Source of the DNA: Rathayibacter tritici
Lineage (GTDB): Bacteria; Actinomycetota; Actinomycetes; Actinomycetales; Microbacteriaceae
Direction: 5' to 3'
Assembly: GCF_002932875.1 (NCBI RefSeq)
Contig: NZ_PSWS01000066.1
Location: 1 to 61,391, forward strand
DNA length: 61,391 nt
The notes under the pieces are model-generated. The model was not told where the DNA came from. It did not search any database and saw nothing but the letters and a program-made list of their open reading frames with translations. Below are positions 1-11,502 of this stretch, piece by piece (positions within the stretch are counted from its first letter, which is position 1; the number at the start of each line of letters is the position of its first letter). Made by a program: the position numbers and the translations under genes.

Positions 1-1738
<1,738 letters not shown>

Positions 1739-1744
1739 GCGGAT

Positions 1745-3577
1745 CTACTCCTCGTCGTCCCAGGTCGGGCTGTGGTCTTTGGCGTACTGGACGTAGCTGT
1801 TCGACACGCCCTGCGGGACCATCGGCCAGACCATCGAGTCGCGGCTGACGACGAAGTCGATCACCACGGGCCGGTCGTTGGTGGCGATGGCGAGGCGGAT
1901 GGCGTCGTCGATCTCCTCCGGCTTGGTGACCCGGATACCGAGGGCGCCGTACGCCTCGGCGAGCTTCACGAAGTCCGGCACCCGGACGGTGTCGTGGCCC
2001 GTGTTGAGGTCGGTGTTGGAGTAGCGGCCCTCGTAGAACAGGGTCTGCCACTGGCGCACCATGCCGAGCGAGGAGTTGTTGATCACCGCGACCTTGATCG
2101 GGATCTCGTTGATCGTGCAGGTGGCCAGCTCCTGATTGGTCATCTGGAAGCAGCCGTCGCCGTCGATCGCCCACACGGTGCGATCGGGCTCGCCGACCTT
2201 CGCGCCCATCGCCGCGGGCACGGAGTAGCCCATCGTGCCGGCCCCGCCGGAGTTCAGCCACGAGTTGGGCCGCTCGTACTGGATGAACTGCGCCGCCCAC
2301 ATCTGGTGCTGGCCGACTCCGGAGGCGAACACGCCCTCGGGGCCGGTGATCTCACCGATGCGCTTGATCACATACTGCGGAGAGAGCAGGCCGTCCTCGG
2401 GCTCGGTATAGCCGAGCGGGAACTCGGCCTGCAGGCCCGTGAGGTAGCTCCACCACTCTGCGGTGTCGGCACGTCCCTCGGCGGAGGCCTTGGCAAACGC
2501 CTCGGTGAGATCCGGGAGGACGTCCTTGAGGTCGCCCACGATCGGCACGTCGGCAACCCGGATCTTCGAGATCTCTGCCGGATCGATGTCGACGTGCACG
2601 ACCTTGGCGTGGGGCGCGAAGAGCGCGGCCTTCCCGGTCACCCGGTCGTCGAAGCGCGAGCCCAGCGCGAGGATCAGGTCGGCCTCCTGCAGTGCGAGCA
2701 CCGCGGGAACGGTGCCGTGCATCCCCGGCATGCCGAGGTGCTGCTCGTGCGAGTCGGGGAACGCCCCGCGCGCCATCAGCGTGGTCACCACGGGGGCCCC
2801 GCACGCCTCGGCGAACGCCTTCAGCTCGGCAGCCGCGCGGGCGCGGATGATGCCGCCACCCACGTACAGCACCGGCTTCTTCGCCTCCGTCAGCAGGTGC
2901 GCGGCGGCCTGGATCTGCTTGCCGTGAGCCTTGGTGACCGGCCGGTAGCCGGGCAGGTCGATCTTCGGCGGCCAGAGGAAGGGCGCCTGCTCCTGCTGCG
3001 CGTCCTTCGTGATATCGACCAGCACCGGTCCGGGTCGGCCGGTGGTCGCGATCAGCGCGGCGGAGGCGAGGGCCGAGGGAATGTCCTCGGGGCGCGTGAC
3101 CAGGATCGAGTGCTTGGTGATCGGCATGGTGATGCCGACGATGTCCGCCTCCTGGAACGCGTCGGTGCCCATCAGCGTCGAGAACACCTGACCGGTGATC
3201 GCGAGCATCGGAACCGAGTCCATATAGGCGTCCGCGATCGCGGTGACGAGGTTCGTCGCTCCGGGGCCGGAGGTCGCGATGCAGACGCCGAGCTTGCCGG
3301 TCGCCGAGGCGTAGCCCTCGGCGGCGTGGCCAGCGCCCTGCTCGTGGCGGACCAGGATGTGCCGGACCTTCGAGGAGTCCATCAGCGGGTCGTAGACCGG
3401 GAGGATCGCGCCGCCGGGCAAGCCGAAGACGTCCTCGATCCCGAGCATCTCGAGCGAGCGGACGACCGCCTGCGCTCCGGTAAGGACCTCGGCCGCGGGC
3501 GCGGCCCCCGGGGCAGGAGCGGGACGGGGCGGCTGGGGCGTCGGTGCGGGCTGCACGGCGGACGGATCCGGAGTCAT
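1745..3577 (-). CDS. ilvB: Acetolactate synthase large (catalytic) subunit
   Basis: ThDP- and FAD-dependent enzyme that joins two pyruvates, or pyruvate and 2-ketobutyrate, at the first step of branched-chain amino acid synthesis. The 610 residues show an N-terminal PYR domain ([28 protein letters not shown]), a central domain with [13 protein letters not shown], and a C-terminal ThDP domain with [14 protein letters not shown] and [13 protein letters not shown] Pro/Ala-rich tail of about 35 residues precedes the catalytic core, as in other actinobacteria. GAAGGAA lies upstream of the ATG. It is 99 nt downstream of ilvD. Confidence 0.98.
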   Translation of the reverse strand: MTPDPSAVQPAPTPQPPRPAPAPGAAPAAEVLTGAQAVVRSLEMLGIEDVFGLPGGAILPVYDPLMDSSKVRHILVRHEQGAGHAAEGYASATGKLGVCIATSGPGATNLVTAIADAYMDSVPMLAITGQVFSTLMGTDAFQEADIVGITMPITKHSILVTRPEDIPSALASAALIATTGRPGPVLVDITKDAQQEQAPFLWPPKIDLPGYRPVTKAHGKQIQAAAHLLTEAKKPVLYVGGGIIRARAAAELKAFAEACGAPVVTTLMARGAFPDSHEQHLGMPGMHGTVPAVLALQEADLILALGSRFDDRVTGKAALFAPHAKVVHVDIDPAEISKIRVADVPIVGDLKDVLPDLTEAFAKASAEGRADTAEWWSYLTGLQAEFPLGYTEPEDGLLSPQYVIKRIGEITGPEGVFASGVGQHQMWAAQFIQYERPNSWLNSGGAGTMGYSVPAAMGAKVGEPDRTVWAIDGDGCFQMTNQELATCTINEIPIKVAVINNSSLGMVRQWQTLFYEGRYSNTDLNTGHDTVRVPDFVKLAEAYGALGIRVTKPEEIDDAIRLAIATNDRPVVIDFVVSRDSMVWPMVPQGVSNSYVQYAKDHSPTWDDEE

Positions 3578-3676
3578 GCGGGTGTCTGTTCCTTCACGAG
3601 GTGGTGCGGCGGCGAGCAGGGGCCGGAGGCGAGTGCCCGGGAGACGCGGATGCGGGGCCGGCCGGAGCGGGCCGGG

Positions 3677-5371
3677 TCACCCGGTGACGGCGCCCTCGGC
3701 TGCCGAGCGGACGAGCTTGGCGTACTTGGCGAGAACACCGCGGGTGTAGCGCGGGGGAAGGGGGGCCCAGCCTTCTCGGCGGGCGGCGAGCTCGGACTCG
3801 TCGACGAGTAGGTCGATCGAGCGAGCGGCGATGTCGACCCGAATCGGGTCTCCGTCACGAACGAATGCGATCGGACCTGCGTCCACCGATTCGGGAGCTA
3901 TATGGCCGATGCACAGGCCGGTTGTGCCGCCTGAAAATCGCCCGTCCGTCAACAGTAGTACATCTTTTCCGAGCCCGGCCCCCTTGATGGCGGCGGTGAT
4001 GGCGAGCATCTCGCGCATACCGGGGCCGCCCTTGGGACCCTCGTAGCGGATGACCACCACGTCGCCCTTCTCGATCCGGCCCTCGGTCAACGCGTCCATC
4101 GCGCCGCGCTCGCGCTCGAACACGCGGGCCGGGCCCTCGAAGACGGAGGCGTCGAAGCCCGCGGTCTTGACGACCGCTCCCTCCGGCGCGAGCGAGCCCT
4201 TGAGGATGGTCAGGCCGCCGGTCGCGTGGATCGGATTGTCGAGGGTGCGGATGACCTCGCCGTCCAACGGCGCGATGTCCATCTCGGCGAGGTTCTCGGC
4301 GACGGTCTTCCCGGTGACGGTGAGGCAGTCGCCGTGCAGGAGCCCCGCGTCCAGCAGCGCCTTCATCACGGCGGGGACGCCGCCGTGGCGGTCGACGTCG
4401 TTCATCACGTACGTGCCGAAGGGCTTGAGGTCGCCGATGTGCGGGATCGTGTCGCCGATGCGGTTGAAGTCGTCGATCGTGAGGTCGACCTCGGCCTCGT
4501 TGGCGATCGCGAGCAGGTGCAGGATGACGTTGGTCGAGCCGCCGAACGCCATCGCCACGGCGATCGCATTCTCGAACGCCTCCTTGGTGAGGATGTCGCG
4601 CGCCGTGGTGCCGGCACGCAGCAGTTCGACGACCGCCTCGCCGGACTTGCGAGCGAAGTAGTCGCGGCGGCGGTCGGCCGCGGCGGGCGAGGCGGAGCCG
4701 GGGAGGCTCATCCCGAGCGCCTCGGCGACGCTGGCCATCGTGTTGGCGGTGTACATCCCGCCGCACGAGCCCTCACCCGGGGCGAACGCGCACTCGATCC
4801 GCTTGGCGTCCTCCGCCGACATGATGCCGGCCTTGACGCCACCAACCGCCTCGAACGAATCGATGATCGTGATGTCCTTCTCGGTGCCGTCCGAGAGCTT
4901 GACCCAGCCCGGCGCGATCGAGCCGGCGTAGACGAAAACGGCGGCCAGGTCGAGGCGGGCCGCGGCCATGAGCATGCCGGGCAGCGACTTGTCGCAGCCG
5001 GCGAGCATGACGGTCCCGTCGAGACGCTCGGCCATCATCACGGTCTCGACGGAGTCGGCGATGACCTCGCGGGACACGAGCGAGAAGTGCATGCCCTCGT
5101 GGCCCATCGAGATGCCGTCCGAGACCGAGATGGTGCCGAACTGGAGCGGGTAGCCGCCGCCGGAGTGCACGCCCTCCTTCGCGGAGCGCGCGAGACGCTC
5201 GAGCGAGAGGTTGCAGGGGGTGATCTCGTTCCAGGAGGACGCGATGCCGATCTGGGGCTTCTCCCAGTCGTCATCGCCCATCCCGACCGCCCGCAGCATC
5301 CCGCGCGACGTCGTGGCCTCGATGCCGTCCGTGACGGTGCGCGAGCGAGGCTTCCAATCGATTTCCGGCAT
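3677..5371 (-). CDS. ilvD: Dihydroxy-acid dehydratase
   Basis: Fe-S enzyme that dehydrates dihydroxy-isovalerate and dihydroxy-methylvalerate to the keto acids. The 564 residues are the normal length. Cluster-binding cysteines sit in [13 protein letters not shown] and [20 protein letters not shown], and the C-terminal substrate motif is [19 protein letters not shown]. It is the first gene of the ilv group. The ATG lies six bases after a TAGCCT box, so the message is probably leaderless. Confidence 0.98.
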   Translation of the reverse strand: MPEIDWKPRSRTVTDGIEATTSRGMLRAVGMGDDDWEKPQIGIASSWNEITPCNLSLERLARSAKEGVHSGGGYPLQFGTISVSDGISMGHEGMHFSLVSREVIADSVETVMMAERLDGTVMLAGCDKSLPGMLMAAARLDLAAVFVYAGSIAPGWVKLSDGTEKDITIIDSFEAVGGVKAGIMSAEDAKRIECAFAPGEGSCGGMYTANTMASVAEALGMSLPGSASPAAADRRRDYFARKSGEAVVELLRAGTTARDILTKEAFENAIAVAMAFGGSTNVILHLLAIANEAEVDLTIDDFNRIGDTIPHIGDLKPFGTYVMNDVDRHGGVPAVMKALLDAGLLHGDCLTVTGKTVAENLAEMDIAPLDGEVIRTLDNPIHATGGLTILKGSLAPEGAVVKTAGFDASVFEGPARVFERERGAMDALTEGRIEKGDVVVIRYEGPKGGPGMREMLAITAAIKGAGLGKDVLLLTDGRFSGGTTGLCIGHIAPESVDAGPIAFVRDGDPIRVDIAARSIDLLVDESELAARREGWAPLPPRYTRGVLAKYAKLVRSAAEGAVTG

Positions 5372-5377
5372 GCGACG

Positions 5378-5383
5378 AGGCTA
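5378..5383 (-). promoter_or_regulatory. -10 box of ilvD, leaderless type
   Basis: TAGCCT on the minus strand, followed by six bases and then the ilvD ATG. With initiation about 7 nt after the box, transcription would begin at the start codon. No Shine-Dalgarno sequence could fit. Confidence 0.6.
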
Positions 5384-5435
5384 CCGCCTCGCGCTCCGTC
5401 CCCCTGGACATCCGGTCGGGCCGGGGAGGTCCGGG

Positions 5436-6212
5436 TTACGTCGAGCGCAGGTCGGCGAGCAGGCGCAGGGCGTGAGCTATCTGCTCGGGGCCGCGGACCC
5501 GGTAGGCGGCGGCGGTGGTGCCCTCGCCGCTCTTGATACCGACGTCGCCGGGGCCGAGGACGGCGAAGGCGTCCTCGTCCGTCACGTCGTCGCCGGCGTA
5601 GAGCACGGCGGTCGCGCCGGTGTAGCGGCGCAGGTGCTGCACGGCCTCGCCCTTGGTGGTGGAGCGGACCGAGAACTCCAGGACGTTCTTGCCCTCGCGC
5701 ACCGTGACTCCCCGCACCTCGGCGCGCGCCTCGGAGAGGGCGACGACGTGGGCGACGCGGCTGTGGCGCTCGGTCGCGAGGCGGGTGTGCAGGGCGAAAC
5801 CGGCGGGCTTGTCCTCGATCCAGACGTTGTCGATCCCGCGGGCAATGCCCTTCAGCACGTCCTCGAGCACGCCGACCTTCTCGCGCTCGTCGTCGTCGAG
5901 GCGGACCGCGTCCTCCTCCGGGTCCAGGCGGATCTCGATGCCGTGCGAGCCCACTAGCAGCGCCTCGTCCGGCAGCTGCGAGACCTCCTCCAGACTCCCG
6001 AGCGCCCGGCCCGAGACCAGGGCGACCCGGGTGGCGGGCAGGGCGAGCAGCCGCAACACGGCCTCGCGCGCCTCCGGGAGAGCCCGGGCCCGGGCGGGGT
6101 CGTCGACCTCGGGCGCGAGGGTGCCGTCGAAGTCGAGGGCGACCAGGAGCCGCTCGGTCGCTGCGAGCCCGCGCAACGCGGCGGAGAGCCGCTCGGGCAC
6201 TCCCTCGCTCAC
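5436..6212 (-). CDS. otsB: Trehalose-6-phosphate phosphatase
   Basis: HAD-superfamily enzyme that removes phosphate from trehalose-6-phosphate, the last step of the OtsAB trehalose pathway. The 258 residues start with the HAD motif [14 protein letters not shown] (nucleophile and acid/base Asp) and end with [16 protein letters not shown], the Mg-binding motif. The GTG start overlaps the otsA stop as GTGA, so the two are cotranslated. Trehalose here would serve as an osmolyte and desiccation protectant. Function is secure. Confidence 0.96.
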   Translation of the reverse strand: MSEGVPERLSAALRGLAATERLLVALDFDGTLAPEVDDPARARALPEAREAVLRLLALPATRVALVSGRALGSLEEVSQLPDEALLVGSHGIEIRLDPEEDAVRLDDDEREKVGVLEDVLKGIARGIDNVWIEDKPAGFALHTRLATERHSRVAHVVALSEARAEVRGVTVREGKNVLEFSVRSTTKGEAVQHLRRYTGATAVLYAGDDVTDEDAFAVLGPGDVGIKSGEGTTAAAYRVRGPEQIAHALRLLADLRST

Positions 6213-7792
6213 CGTGCACCGCCGTCGAACTCGCGGTCGTCGGCCGCCTCACGCTCGAGCTCGGACGCCTCGCCGTGCGCCGCGTCGTCGCGATGCTCCG
6301 CCTCCTGACCGTGTGGGGCCTCCGGGCCGCGAGCGGCGGGCCGCACGGCGAGCTGCTGACCGGCGGCGTGCTCGGCAAGCGCCGCGAGAAACGACTCCGA
6401 CCACCGCGTCACGTCGTTCTCGAGCACGCGCCGCCGGAGCGCCCGCATGCGCCGCATGCGCTCGACGCGCGGCATCCGCGCCGACGCCTCCATCGCATCC
6501 TTGAGGCCCGAGATGTCGTGCGGGTTCACCTGCACGGCCTGCTTGAGCTCGTCCGCCGCTCCGGCGAACTCGCTCAGCACCAGCACACCGTCGTTGTCGA
6601 AGCGGGAGGCGACGTACTCCTTCGCGACGAGATTCATCCCGTCGCGCAGGGCCGTGACGAGCATCACGTCGGCGGCCAAATAGAGCGCCACCATCTCCTC
6701 GCGCGGGTAACCGTGGTGCAGGTAGCTGATTGCGGGATGCCCGAGCGTGCTGTAGTCGCCGTTGATCCGGCCGACCTGCAACTCGATGTCATCGCGCAGC
6801 TGGCGGTAGGTGTCCACGCGCTCGCGGCTCGGGCTCGCGACCTGCACCAGCACCGCGTCCTCGGAGGTGAGGCGGCCGTCGGCGAGCAGCTCGCCGAACG
6901 CCTTCAGGCGGTGGCCGATCCCCTTGGTGTAGTCGAGGCGATCGACGCCGAGCATGATCGTCGCGGGGTTCCCCAGCTCGGCGCGGATCTCGGCGGCCCG
7001 CGCCTGGATCCCGGGGGTCCGCGCCATCGCCTCGAAGGAGGCCGAGTCGATCGAGATCGGGAAGTGCCGGGCAACGACCGGGCGCACGCTCGCCCCGCGC
7101 CGGGAGCGGTTCACTCGGCGGGTACCGCCGACGGCGTCCTCCTCGACCGGGACCTCGACGACCGTGCTGCGGGTGTCGTAGCCGAGCAGGCGCCGGACCG
7201 CGCGCAGGAAGCTGCCCGCGTCGCCCTGGCGCTGGAAGCCGATCACGTCAGCGCCGAGCAGGCCCTCGACGATCTGCCGGCGCCACGGAAGCTGCGCGAA
7301 GATCCCGTAGGGCGGGAACGGGATGTGGTTGAAGAAGCCGATCGTGATGTCGGGGCGCAGCTCCCGGAGCATCTTCGGGACGAGCTGGAGTTGGTAGTCC
7401 TGCACCCAGACGACTCCGTTGTGCTCCGTCACGGCCGCGGCTGCCTCGGCGAAGCGCTGGTTGACCCGAACGTAGGCGTCCCACCACTCACGGTGATAGG
7501 TGGGCGGCGCGATCACGTCGTGGTAGAGCGGCCACAGCGTGTCGTTGGAGAAGCCCTCGTAGTAGTCCTCGAGCTCCTGAGCGCTGAGGGCGACGGGCAC
7601 GATCTGCACGCCGTTGTCGACGAACGGAGCGACCTCCTCGTCGGCGACACCGGGCCAGCCGACCCACGCGCCCTCGTTCGCTCGCATCACCGGTTCGAGC
7701 GCCGTGACGAGCCCGCCGGGCGAGGTCTTCCAGGAGGCGGTGCCGTCCTCGGCCACGACGCGGTCCACCGGGAGGCGGTTCGAAACGACCAC
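6209..7792 (-). CDS. otsA: Trehalose-6-phosphate synthase (UDP-forming)
   Basis: GT20 enzyme that joins UDP-glucose and glucose-6-phosphate. Family motifs run in order: [10 protein letters not shown] at the N-terminus, [47 protein letters not shown] and [15 protein letters not shown]. The C-terminus has a charged, His/Ala-rich tail of about 45 residues beyond the catalytic domain. The start is uncertain. The open frame reaches further upstream, but between the neighbouring permease stop and the core there is no in-frame ATG, GTG or TTG before the GTG at 7792. A GGGAGGG site lies 18 nt before it, and a TAGCCT box at 7918-7923 would give a leader of about 120 nt. Starting at 7792 leaves only MVVSNRLP and trims the first beta strand slightly. 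Confidence 0.93.
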   Translation of the reverse strand: MVVSNRLPVDRVVAEDGTASWKTSPGGLVTALEPVMRANEGAWVGWPGVADEEVAPFVDNGVQIVPVALSAQELEDYYEGFSNDTLWPLYHDVIAPPTYHREWWDAYVRVNQRFAEAAAAVTEHNGVVWVQDYQLQLVPKMLRELRPDITIGFFNHIPFPPYGIFAQLPWRRQIVEGLLGADVIGFQRQGDAGSFLRAVRRLLGYDTRSTVVEVPVEEDAVGGTRRVNRSRRGASVRPVVARHFPISIDSASFEAMARTPGIQARAAEIRAELGNPATIMLGVDRLDYTKGIGHRLKAFGELLADGRLTSEDAVLVQVASPSRERVDTYRQLRDDIELQVGRINGDYSTLGHPAISYLHHGYPREEMVALYLAADVMLVTALRDGMNLVAKEYVASRFDNDGVLVLSEFAGAADELKQAVQVNPHDISGLKDAMEASARMPRVERMRRMRALRRRVLENDVTRWSESFLAALAEHAAGQQLAVRPAARGPEAPHGQEAEHRDDAAHGEASELEREAADDREFDGGAR

Positions 7793-7950
7793 GAACGAGT
7801 TGCGCTCGGTCCCTCCCGAGGCCTCGGCATCGATCCCGTCAGCGGAGGAGGAAGAGGAAGCGGAGTGCGGAGGAATGGTGGTCCCAATCGTCGGTCGAGC
7901 CGTCGTCGTGCCCGTCGAGGCTACCAGCCCGCCCCCGACGGGGGCCGGAA

Positions 7951-9108
7951 TCAGCCCTGCACGAGGGCGAGCGCGAGCGTCGCTCCGCCGACCGTCGGGA
8001 CGACCGCGACCAGGCCCAGCAGCGCGTACTGGCGCCACGAGATGTGCACGCCCAGCGCGGTCAGCCGCTGATGCCAGAGCAGGGTCGCGAGCGAGGCCCA
8101 CGGTGTGATCAGCGGTCCGGCGTTCACGCCGATCAGCAGGGCGACCAGCCGCAGCGGATCCGCGGCGACCGGCTCGAGGGCAAGGTACGCGGGCAGGTTG
8201 TCGACCAGGTTCGAAGCGACCGCTCCTGAGCCGGCCAGGCGCAGCAGGTCGAGCGTCCCGCTCCCCTCGCCCGCGACCACGGCGAGCGCCGCGCCCAACC
8301 CGAGCTGGTGCGCCGCCTCCATCGCCACGAAGAGGCCCGCCGCGAAGACGACGAGCTGCCAGGGTAGGAGCGAAGCCTTCAGCGCAGAGGGTCGACGCAT
8401 CGCGAAGAGCACGATCAGCGCCAGCGCGGCGACGGTCGCCGGGATCCACACCTCCAGACCCGAGACGAGCGCGGGCAGGAGCAGAGCCACCACGGTCCCT
8501 GCGCCGACGAGCAGCACCCGGTCCGCGACCGGCGTCCGCTCCCCCGGCGTGTAGCGCCCGGCGAGTTCGCGCCGGTAGCGCACCGCGAGGATCAGCACGG
8601 GCACAGCGGCCGCGACGAGCGCGGGCACAGCGGTCAGCGCGGCGAAGGCGAAGGGGCCCTCGACCCCCAGGCGCCGCTGGGCGAGCAGGTTGGTGAGGTT
8701 CGATACGGGCAGGAGGAGAGAGGCGCAGTTCGCCAGCCAGACCGTGGCCATCGCGAACGGCAGCGGTGAGACCCGCACGTGCGCCGCGAGCAGCACCACG
8801 ACCGGAGTCAGGAGCACCGCGGTCGTGTCGAGCGAGAGGAAGACCGTGCTCACCAGTGCCATCGCTACGACCAGCAGCCACAGCACCGCGGTGCGCCCGC
8901 GCCCCCATACGGCAGAGAGCTCGGCGACCACCGTGAACACCCCCGCCTCGGAGGCGAGTTCGGCGACCACCGTCACCGCGACAACGAAGCCCAGGATCGG
9001 CGCCGTCCGCTCGACCAGCTCTCCCAGCGCGTCTATCGGGAGGACCCCGGCGATAACGGCCGCCGCTCCGACGACGAGCAGCACTGCTCCGATCACAGCC
9101 GTGCGCAT
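7951..9108 (-). CDS. ArsB/SLC13-type anion permease
   Basis: Integral membrane protein with about 10-11 hydrophobic segments over 385 residues. The motifs [30 protein letters not shown] and [19 protein letters not shown] are those of the ArsB/NhaD/SLC13 (ion transporter) superfamily, where paired hairpins bind the anion. Substrate is not evident: arsenite, tricarboxylates and other anions are all possible, and there is no ars regulator or reductase nearby. I chose the ATG at 9108 ([11 protein letters not shown]), just before the first membrane segment; a GTG 33 nt upstream is possible. It lies upstream of otsA on the same strand. Confidence 0.85.
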   Translation of the reverse strand: MRTAVIGAVLLVVGAAAVIAGVLPIDALGELVERTAPILGFVVAVTVVAELASEAGVFTVVAELSAVWGRGRTAVLWLLVVAMALVSTVFLSLDTTAVLLTPVVVLLAAHVRVSPLPFAMATVWLANCASLLLPVSNLTNLLAQRRLGVEGPFAFAALTAVPALVAAAVPVLILAVRYRRELAGRYTPGERTPVADRVLLVGAGTVVALLLPALVSGLEVWIPATVAALALIVLFAMRRPSALKASLLPWQLVVFAAGLFVAMEAAHQLGLGAALAVVAGEGSGTLDLLRLAGSGAVASNLVDNLPAYLALEPVAADPLRLVALLIGVNAGPLITPWASLATLLWHQRLTALGVHISWRQYALLGLVAVVPTVGGATLALALVQG

Positions 9109-9227
9109 GTCGTTCCCGTTCTCTTCGGCGAGCCCCGGCACGAGGACTCAGGTCCCGGCGGCGGTCCACCGTAGCGGGAGAACCCCTCCGTACTGTCAAG
9201 CGTTCCTCTGAGAGGTTCCGCACCCGC

Positions 9228-9233
9228 TAGCGT
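9228..9233 (+). promoter_or_regulatory. -10 box TAGCGT, short-leader type
   Basis: TAGCGT lies 26 nt before the ATG at 9260, with GGGAGG between them. The same TAGCGT at 26-27 nt spacing precedes the genes at 16330, 18395 and 36246. Confidence 0.5.
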
Positions 9234-9259
9234 CGGAGTGGAACACGGGAGGCACACGC

Positions 9260-9469
9260 ATGCGCAAATTCATCTTCAACTCCAGCGTCATCAGCGCGAT
9301 CGTCGGCGGGTGGTCGATCCTGCAGACCACGCGCAAGGGGCCGCGGGACTGGCGTCTGGCCCTGCAGTGGGTCAGCTGGGTCATCTCGGTCACCGTCGCC
9401 CTCGGCTCCGTCTCCTACGACTCGAAGGAGATCGTCAAGGAGGAGCGCGGCAAGAAGCGCGACCGCTAG
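9260..9469 (+). CDS. Small membrane protein, unknown function
   Basis: A 69-residue protein with two short hydrophobic stretches (about residues 7-22 and 36-52) and a basic, hydrophilic C-terminus ending KEERGKKRDR. It has a clear GGGAGG ribosome binding site and a -10 box, so it is likely a real gene. It is followed by a stem-loop at 9481-9509. I do not recognise a named family. It could be a membrane-anchored accessory peptide, but nothing around it suggests a partner. Confidence 0.75.
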   Translation: MRKFIFNSSVISAIVGGWSILQTTRKGPRDWRLALQWVSWVISVTVALGSVSYDSKEIVKEERGKKRDR

Positions 9470-9480
9470 GCCCCCTCCTG

Positions 9481-9509
9481 GCACGTCGCCTCCCCGCGGG
9501 GCGGCGTGT
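9481..9509 (+). terminator. Stem-loop after the 69-residue membrane protein
   Basis: Ten-pair stem (two G-U) GCACGTCGCC / GGCGGCGTGT around a 9-nt loop, 11 nt after the stop codon. There is no U-run, as is common in high-GC actinobacteria. Confidence 0.5.
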
Positions 9510-9580
9510 CAGCCGCTCGTCAAGCGTGCTCACGGCGACACTGGTCGCAGTCGCTGCTTGCACGGGAAACGGGGTTCGTC

Positions 9581-9994
9581 ATGAGGTTTCGTCTGAGGCG
9601 CCGCCAGCCGGCCCCCGAGGTCGTCGCGGTGGCCCCCGTACTCAGTCAGGACGAGCTCTTCGCCGTGGTGCACGAGCGCCTCGCCGCGTTCGTCGGCTCC
9701 GAGGGCTCCTGGGTCGTCACGCGTCGCAGCCACGACGACCGCGACCCGATTTTCCACGGCATGCTCGCGCGATCGCTCGCCCACGAGCTCTCTGCCGCAA
9801 TCCAGGAGGAGCAGCTGCGCGCCGGCGCCGAGCGGACCTCATCCCCGCTCACTGCGGCGATCCCGGCGATGCGCGCCGCCACACCTCCGGTCGAGCCGGC
9901 CGCGCTCACCTGGGATCCGCAGCCGATCGCCGTCTGGGCCGAGCCGTCCGCCGCCGACCTCGCGGCCGACACCCCCGTCGCGACCCGCCCCTGA
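9581..9994 (+). CDS. Hypothetical protein
   Basis: 137 residues, starting with a basic stretch (MRFRLRRRQPAPE) and containing a compact segment, LSQDELFAVVHERLAAFVG to LAHELSAAIQEEQLRAG, that looks like a small alpha/beta domain. The last 60 residues are Ala/Pro-rich and probably disordered. I chose the ATG at 9581; a GTG at 9506 would add 25 residues of unlikely composition that overlap the preceding terminator. No membrane segment or known motif is visible. It converges with zwf across a hairpin. Confidence 0.55.
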   Translation: MRFRLRRRQPAPEVVAVAPVLSQDELFAVVHERLAAFVGSEGSWVVTRRSHDDRDPIFHGMLARSLAHELSAAIQEEQLRAGAERTSSPLTAAIPAMRAATPPVEPAALTWDPQPIAVWAEPSAADLAADTPVATRP

Positions 9995-10013
9995 CCCTTT
10001 TCCCGCGATCGAG

Positions 10014-10036
10014 GGGTCGGCAGTGTCCGCCGACCC
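10014..10036. terminator. Bidirectional hairpin between convergent genes
   Basis: Perfect 8-bp stem GGGTCGGC / GCCGACCC with a 7-nt loop, between the hypothetical gene ending at 9994 and the end of zwf at 10048. It is symmetric and so can serve both strands. Confidence 0.6.
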
Positions 10037-10047
10037 GCGATCCCGTG

Positions 10048-11421
10048 TCACACCGTCGGCCACCCCTCGGGCCCGTCGCTGCCGGCCGGGTACTCGTCGA
10101 GCGGCACCGCGTCGGCGTGCCAGGCGTCGATCGCCGGCTGCACGATCCGCCAGCACTCCTCCGCCGCGTCGCCGCGCACCGAGAGCGACGGATCGTCGTC
10201 GAGAATCCCCGAGATGACCTCGCCGTACGCCAGCAGCTCGCCCGCGCCGAAGACGGCCTCCAGCGAGGCGCGCTCGAGGGTGTACGGATCTCCGGGGCCA
10301 TTGATGCTGAGTTCGAGCGCCATCTTGTCGGGCGCGAGGAACAGCCGCAGCACCGACGGCTCCTCCGCGCCGTGGAAGCCGCGGGGCAGATGCGGCACCG
10401 GCTTGAAGCGGATGACCACCTCGCGTCGCCGCTCCCCGAGCGCCTTCCCGGAGCGGAGCGTGAACGGCACGCCCGCCCAGCGCCAGGTGTCGATCTCGAC
10501 GACGAGCTCGGCCAGCGTCTCGGTCGTGCGCGCCGGATCGACACCCTTCTCGTCCGCGTAGGACGGCAGCTCCCGCCCATCGATCGTCCCCGCCGTGTAC
10601 CGGGCGCGACGCGAGCTCGACGCGGGGTCATCGCCGTGCAGGCGTGTGGCGCGCAGGACGATCGACTTCGCATCGCGCAGGTCGGCCGCGTCGAGCGTCG
10701 ACGGCGGCTCCATCGCGATCACCGCGAGCACCTGCAGCAGATGACTCTGGATCATGTCGGTCAGCGCGCCCGCTGTGTCGTAGTAGCTCGCCCGTCCCTC
10801 CAGGGCCAGCTGCTCGTCGTAGACGATCTCGACGCTCGCGATGTGCTCGGCCGACCACAGCGGCTCCAGGATCCGGTTCGCGAAGCGTAGTCCGAGCACG
10901 TTCATCACCGTCGCGCGGCCGAGGAAGTGGTCGACGCGGTGGATGCGGTCCTCGGGGACGAGCGCGGCGAGGCGCTCGTTCAGTGCGTGGGCGCTGGGCT
11001 GGTCGGTGCCGAACGGCTTCTCGAGCACCAGCACGGTGCCCTCGGGCAGGTCGTGGGCGGCGAGCGCCTCACAGGCCTTCGCCGCGATTGCCGGCGGCAG
11101 CGCGAAGTAGACCGCGACGGGCCCCTCGCAGCTCGCGAGCAGCGCGGCGAGCGCCTCCGGATCCGTCACGTCGACCTGCTGGTAGCGCGTGCCGGAGCGA
11201 AGCGCGTCCACTCCCGCGCCGGTCGCCTCGACGGTGGCGAAGGAGCTGGTCAGCACCTCGCGCCAGTGCTCCTGGGTCCAGTCCTCGCGCCCGGCACCGA
11301 CGAGATGCACGCGCCGGTCGCTCTCGCGGGCCAGAAGCTGGCCGACGGCGGGCAGGAGCAGCCGCGAGGACAGGTCTCCCGTCGCTCCGAGGATGAGCAG
11401 GGTCGAGACAGTCTGTACCAT
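10048..11421 (-). CDS. zwf: Glucose-6-phosphate dehydrogenase
   Basis: Oxidises glucose-6-phosphate to the 6-phosphogluconolactone, the entry to the oxidative pentose phosphate pathway and a source of NADPH. 457 residues. The N-terminal nucleotide-binding motif is LLILGATGDLSSRLLLPA, followed by EKPFGTD and the active-site region RVDHFLGRATVMNVLGLRFAN. The reading frame stays open far upstream, but that part is antisense to the GH15 gene. The ATG at 11421 lies 7 nt after TAGGGT and directly before the Rossmann motif, which fixes the start. It is divergent from the GH15 gene. Confidence 0.96.
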   Translation of the reverse strand: MVQTVSTLLILGATGDLSSRLLLPAVGQLLARESDRRVHLVGAGREDWTQEHWREVLTSSFATVEATGAGVDALRSGTRYQQVDVTDPEALAALLASCEGPVAVYFALPPAIAAKACEALAAHDLPEGTVLVLEKPFGTDQPSAHALNERLAALVPEDRIHRVDHFLGRATVMNVLGLRFANRILEPLWSAEHIASVEIVYDEQLALEGRASYYDTAGALTDMIQSHLLQVLAVIAMEPPSTLDAADLRDAKSIVLRATRLHGDDPASSSRRARYTAGTIDGRELPSYADEKGVDPARTTETLAELVVEIDTWRWAGVPFTLRSGKALGERRREVVIRFKPVPHLPRGFHGAEEPSVLRLFLAPDKMALELSINGPGDPYTLERASLEAVFGAGELLAYGEVISGILDDDPSLSVRGDAAEECWRIVQPAIDAWHADAVPLDEYPAGSDGPEGWPTV

Positions 11422-11428
11422 GCGGCTC

Positions 11429-11434
11429 ACCCTA
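11429..11434 (-). promoter_or_regulatory. -10 box of zwf, leaderless type
   Basis: TAGGGT on the minus strand, seven bases before the zwf ATG. The AGGG could also be read as a weak ribosome binding site, so leaderless status is likely but not certain. Confidence 0.55.
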
Positions 11435-11502
11435 CGGCGGCGCCGAAGAGCTCCGCTCCGCCTTGACTGGGAGAGGACAGGGGAACCTGAGAGGATCACC
11501 GC

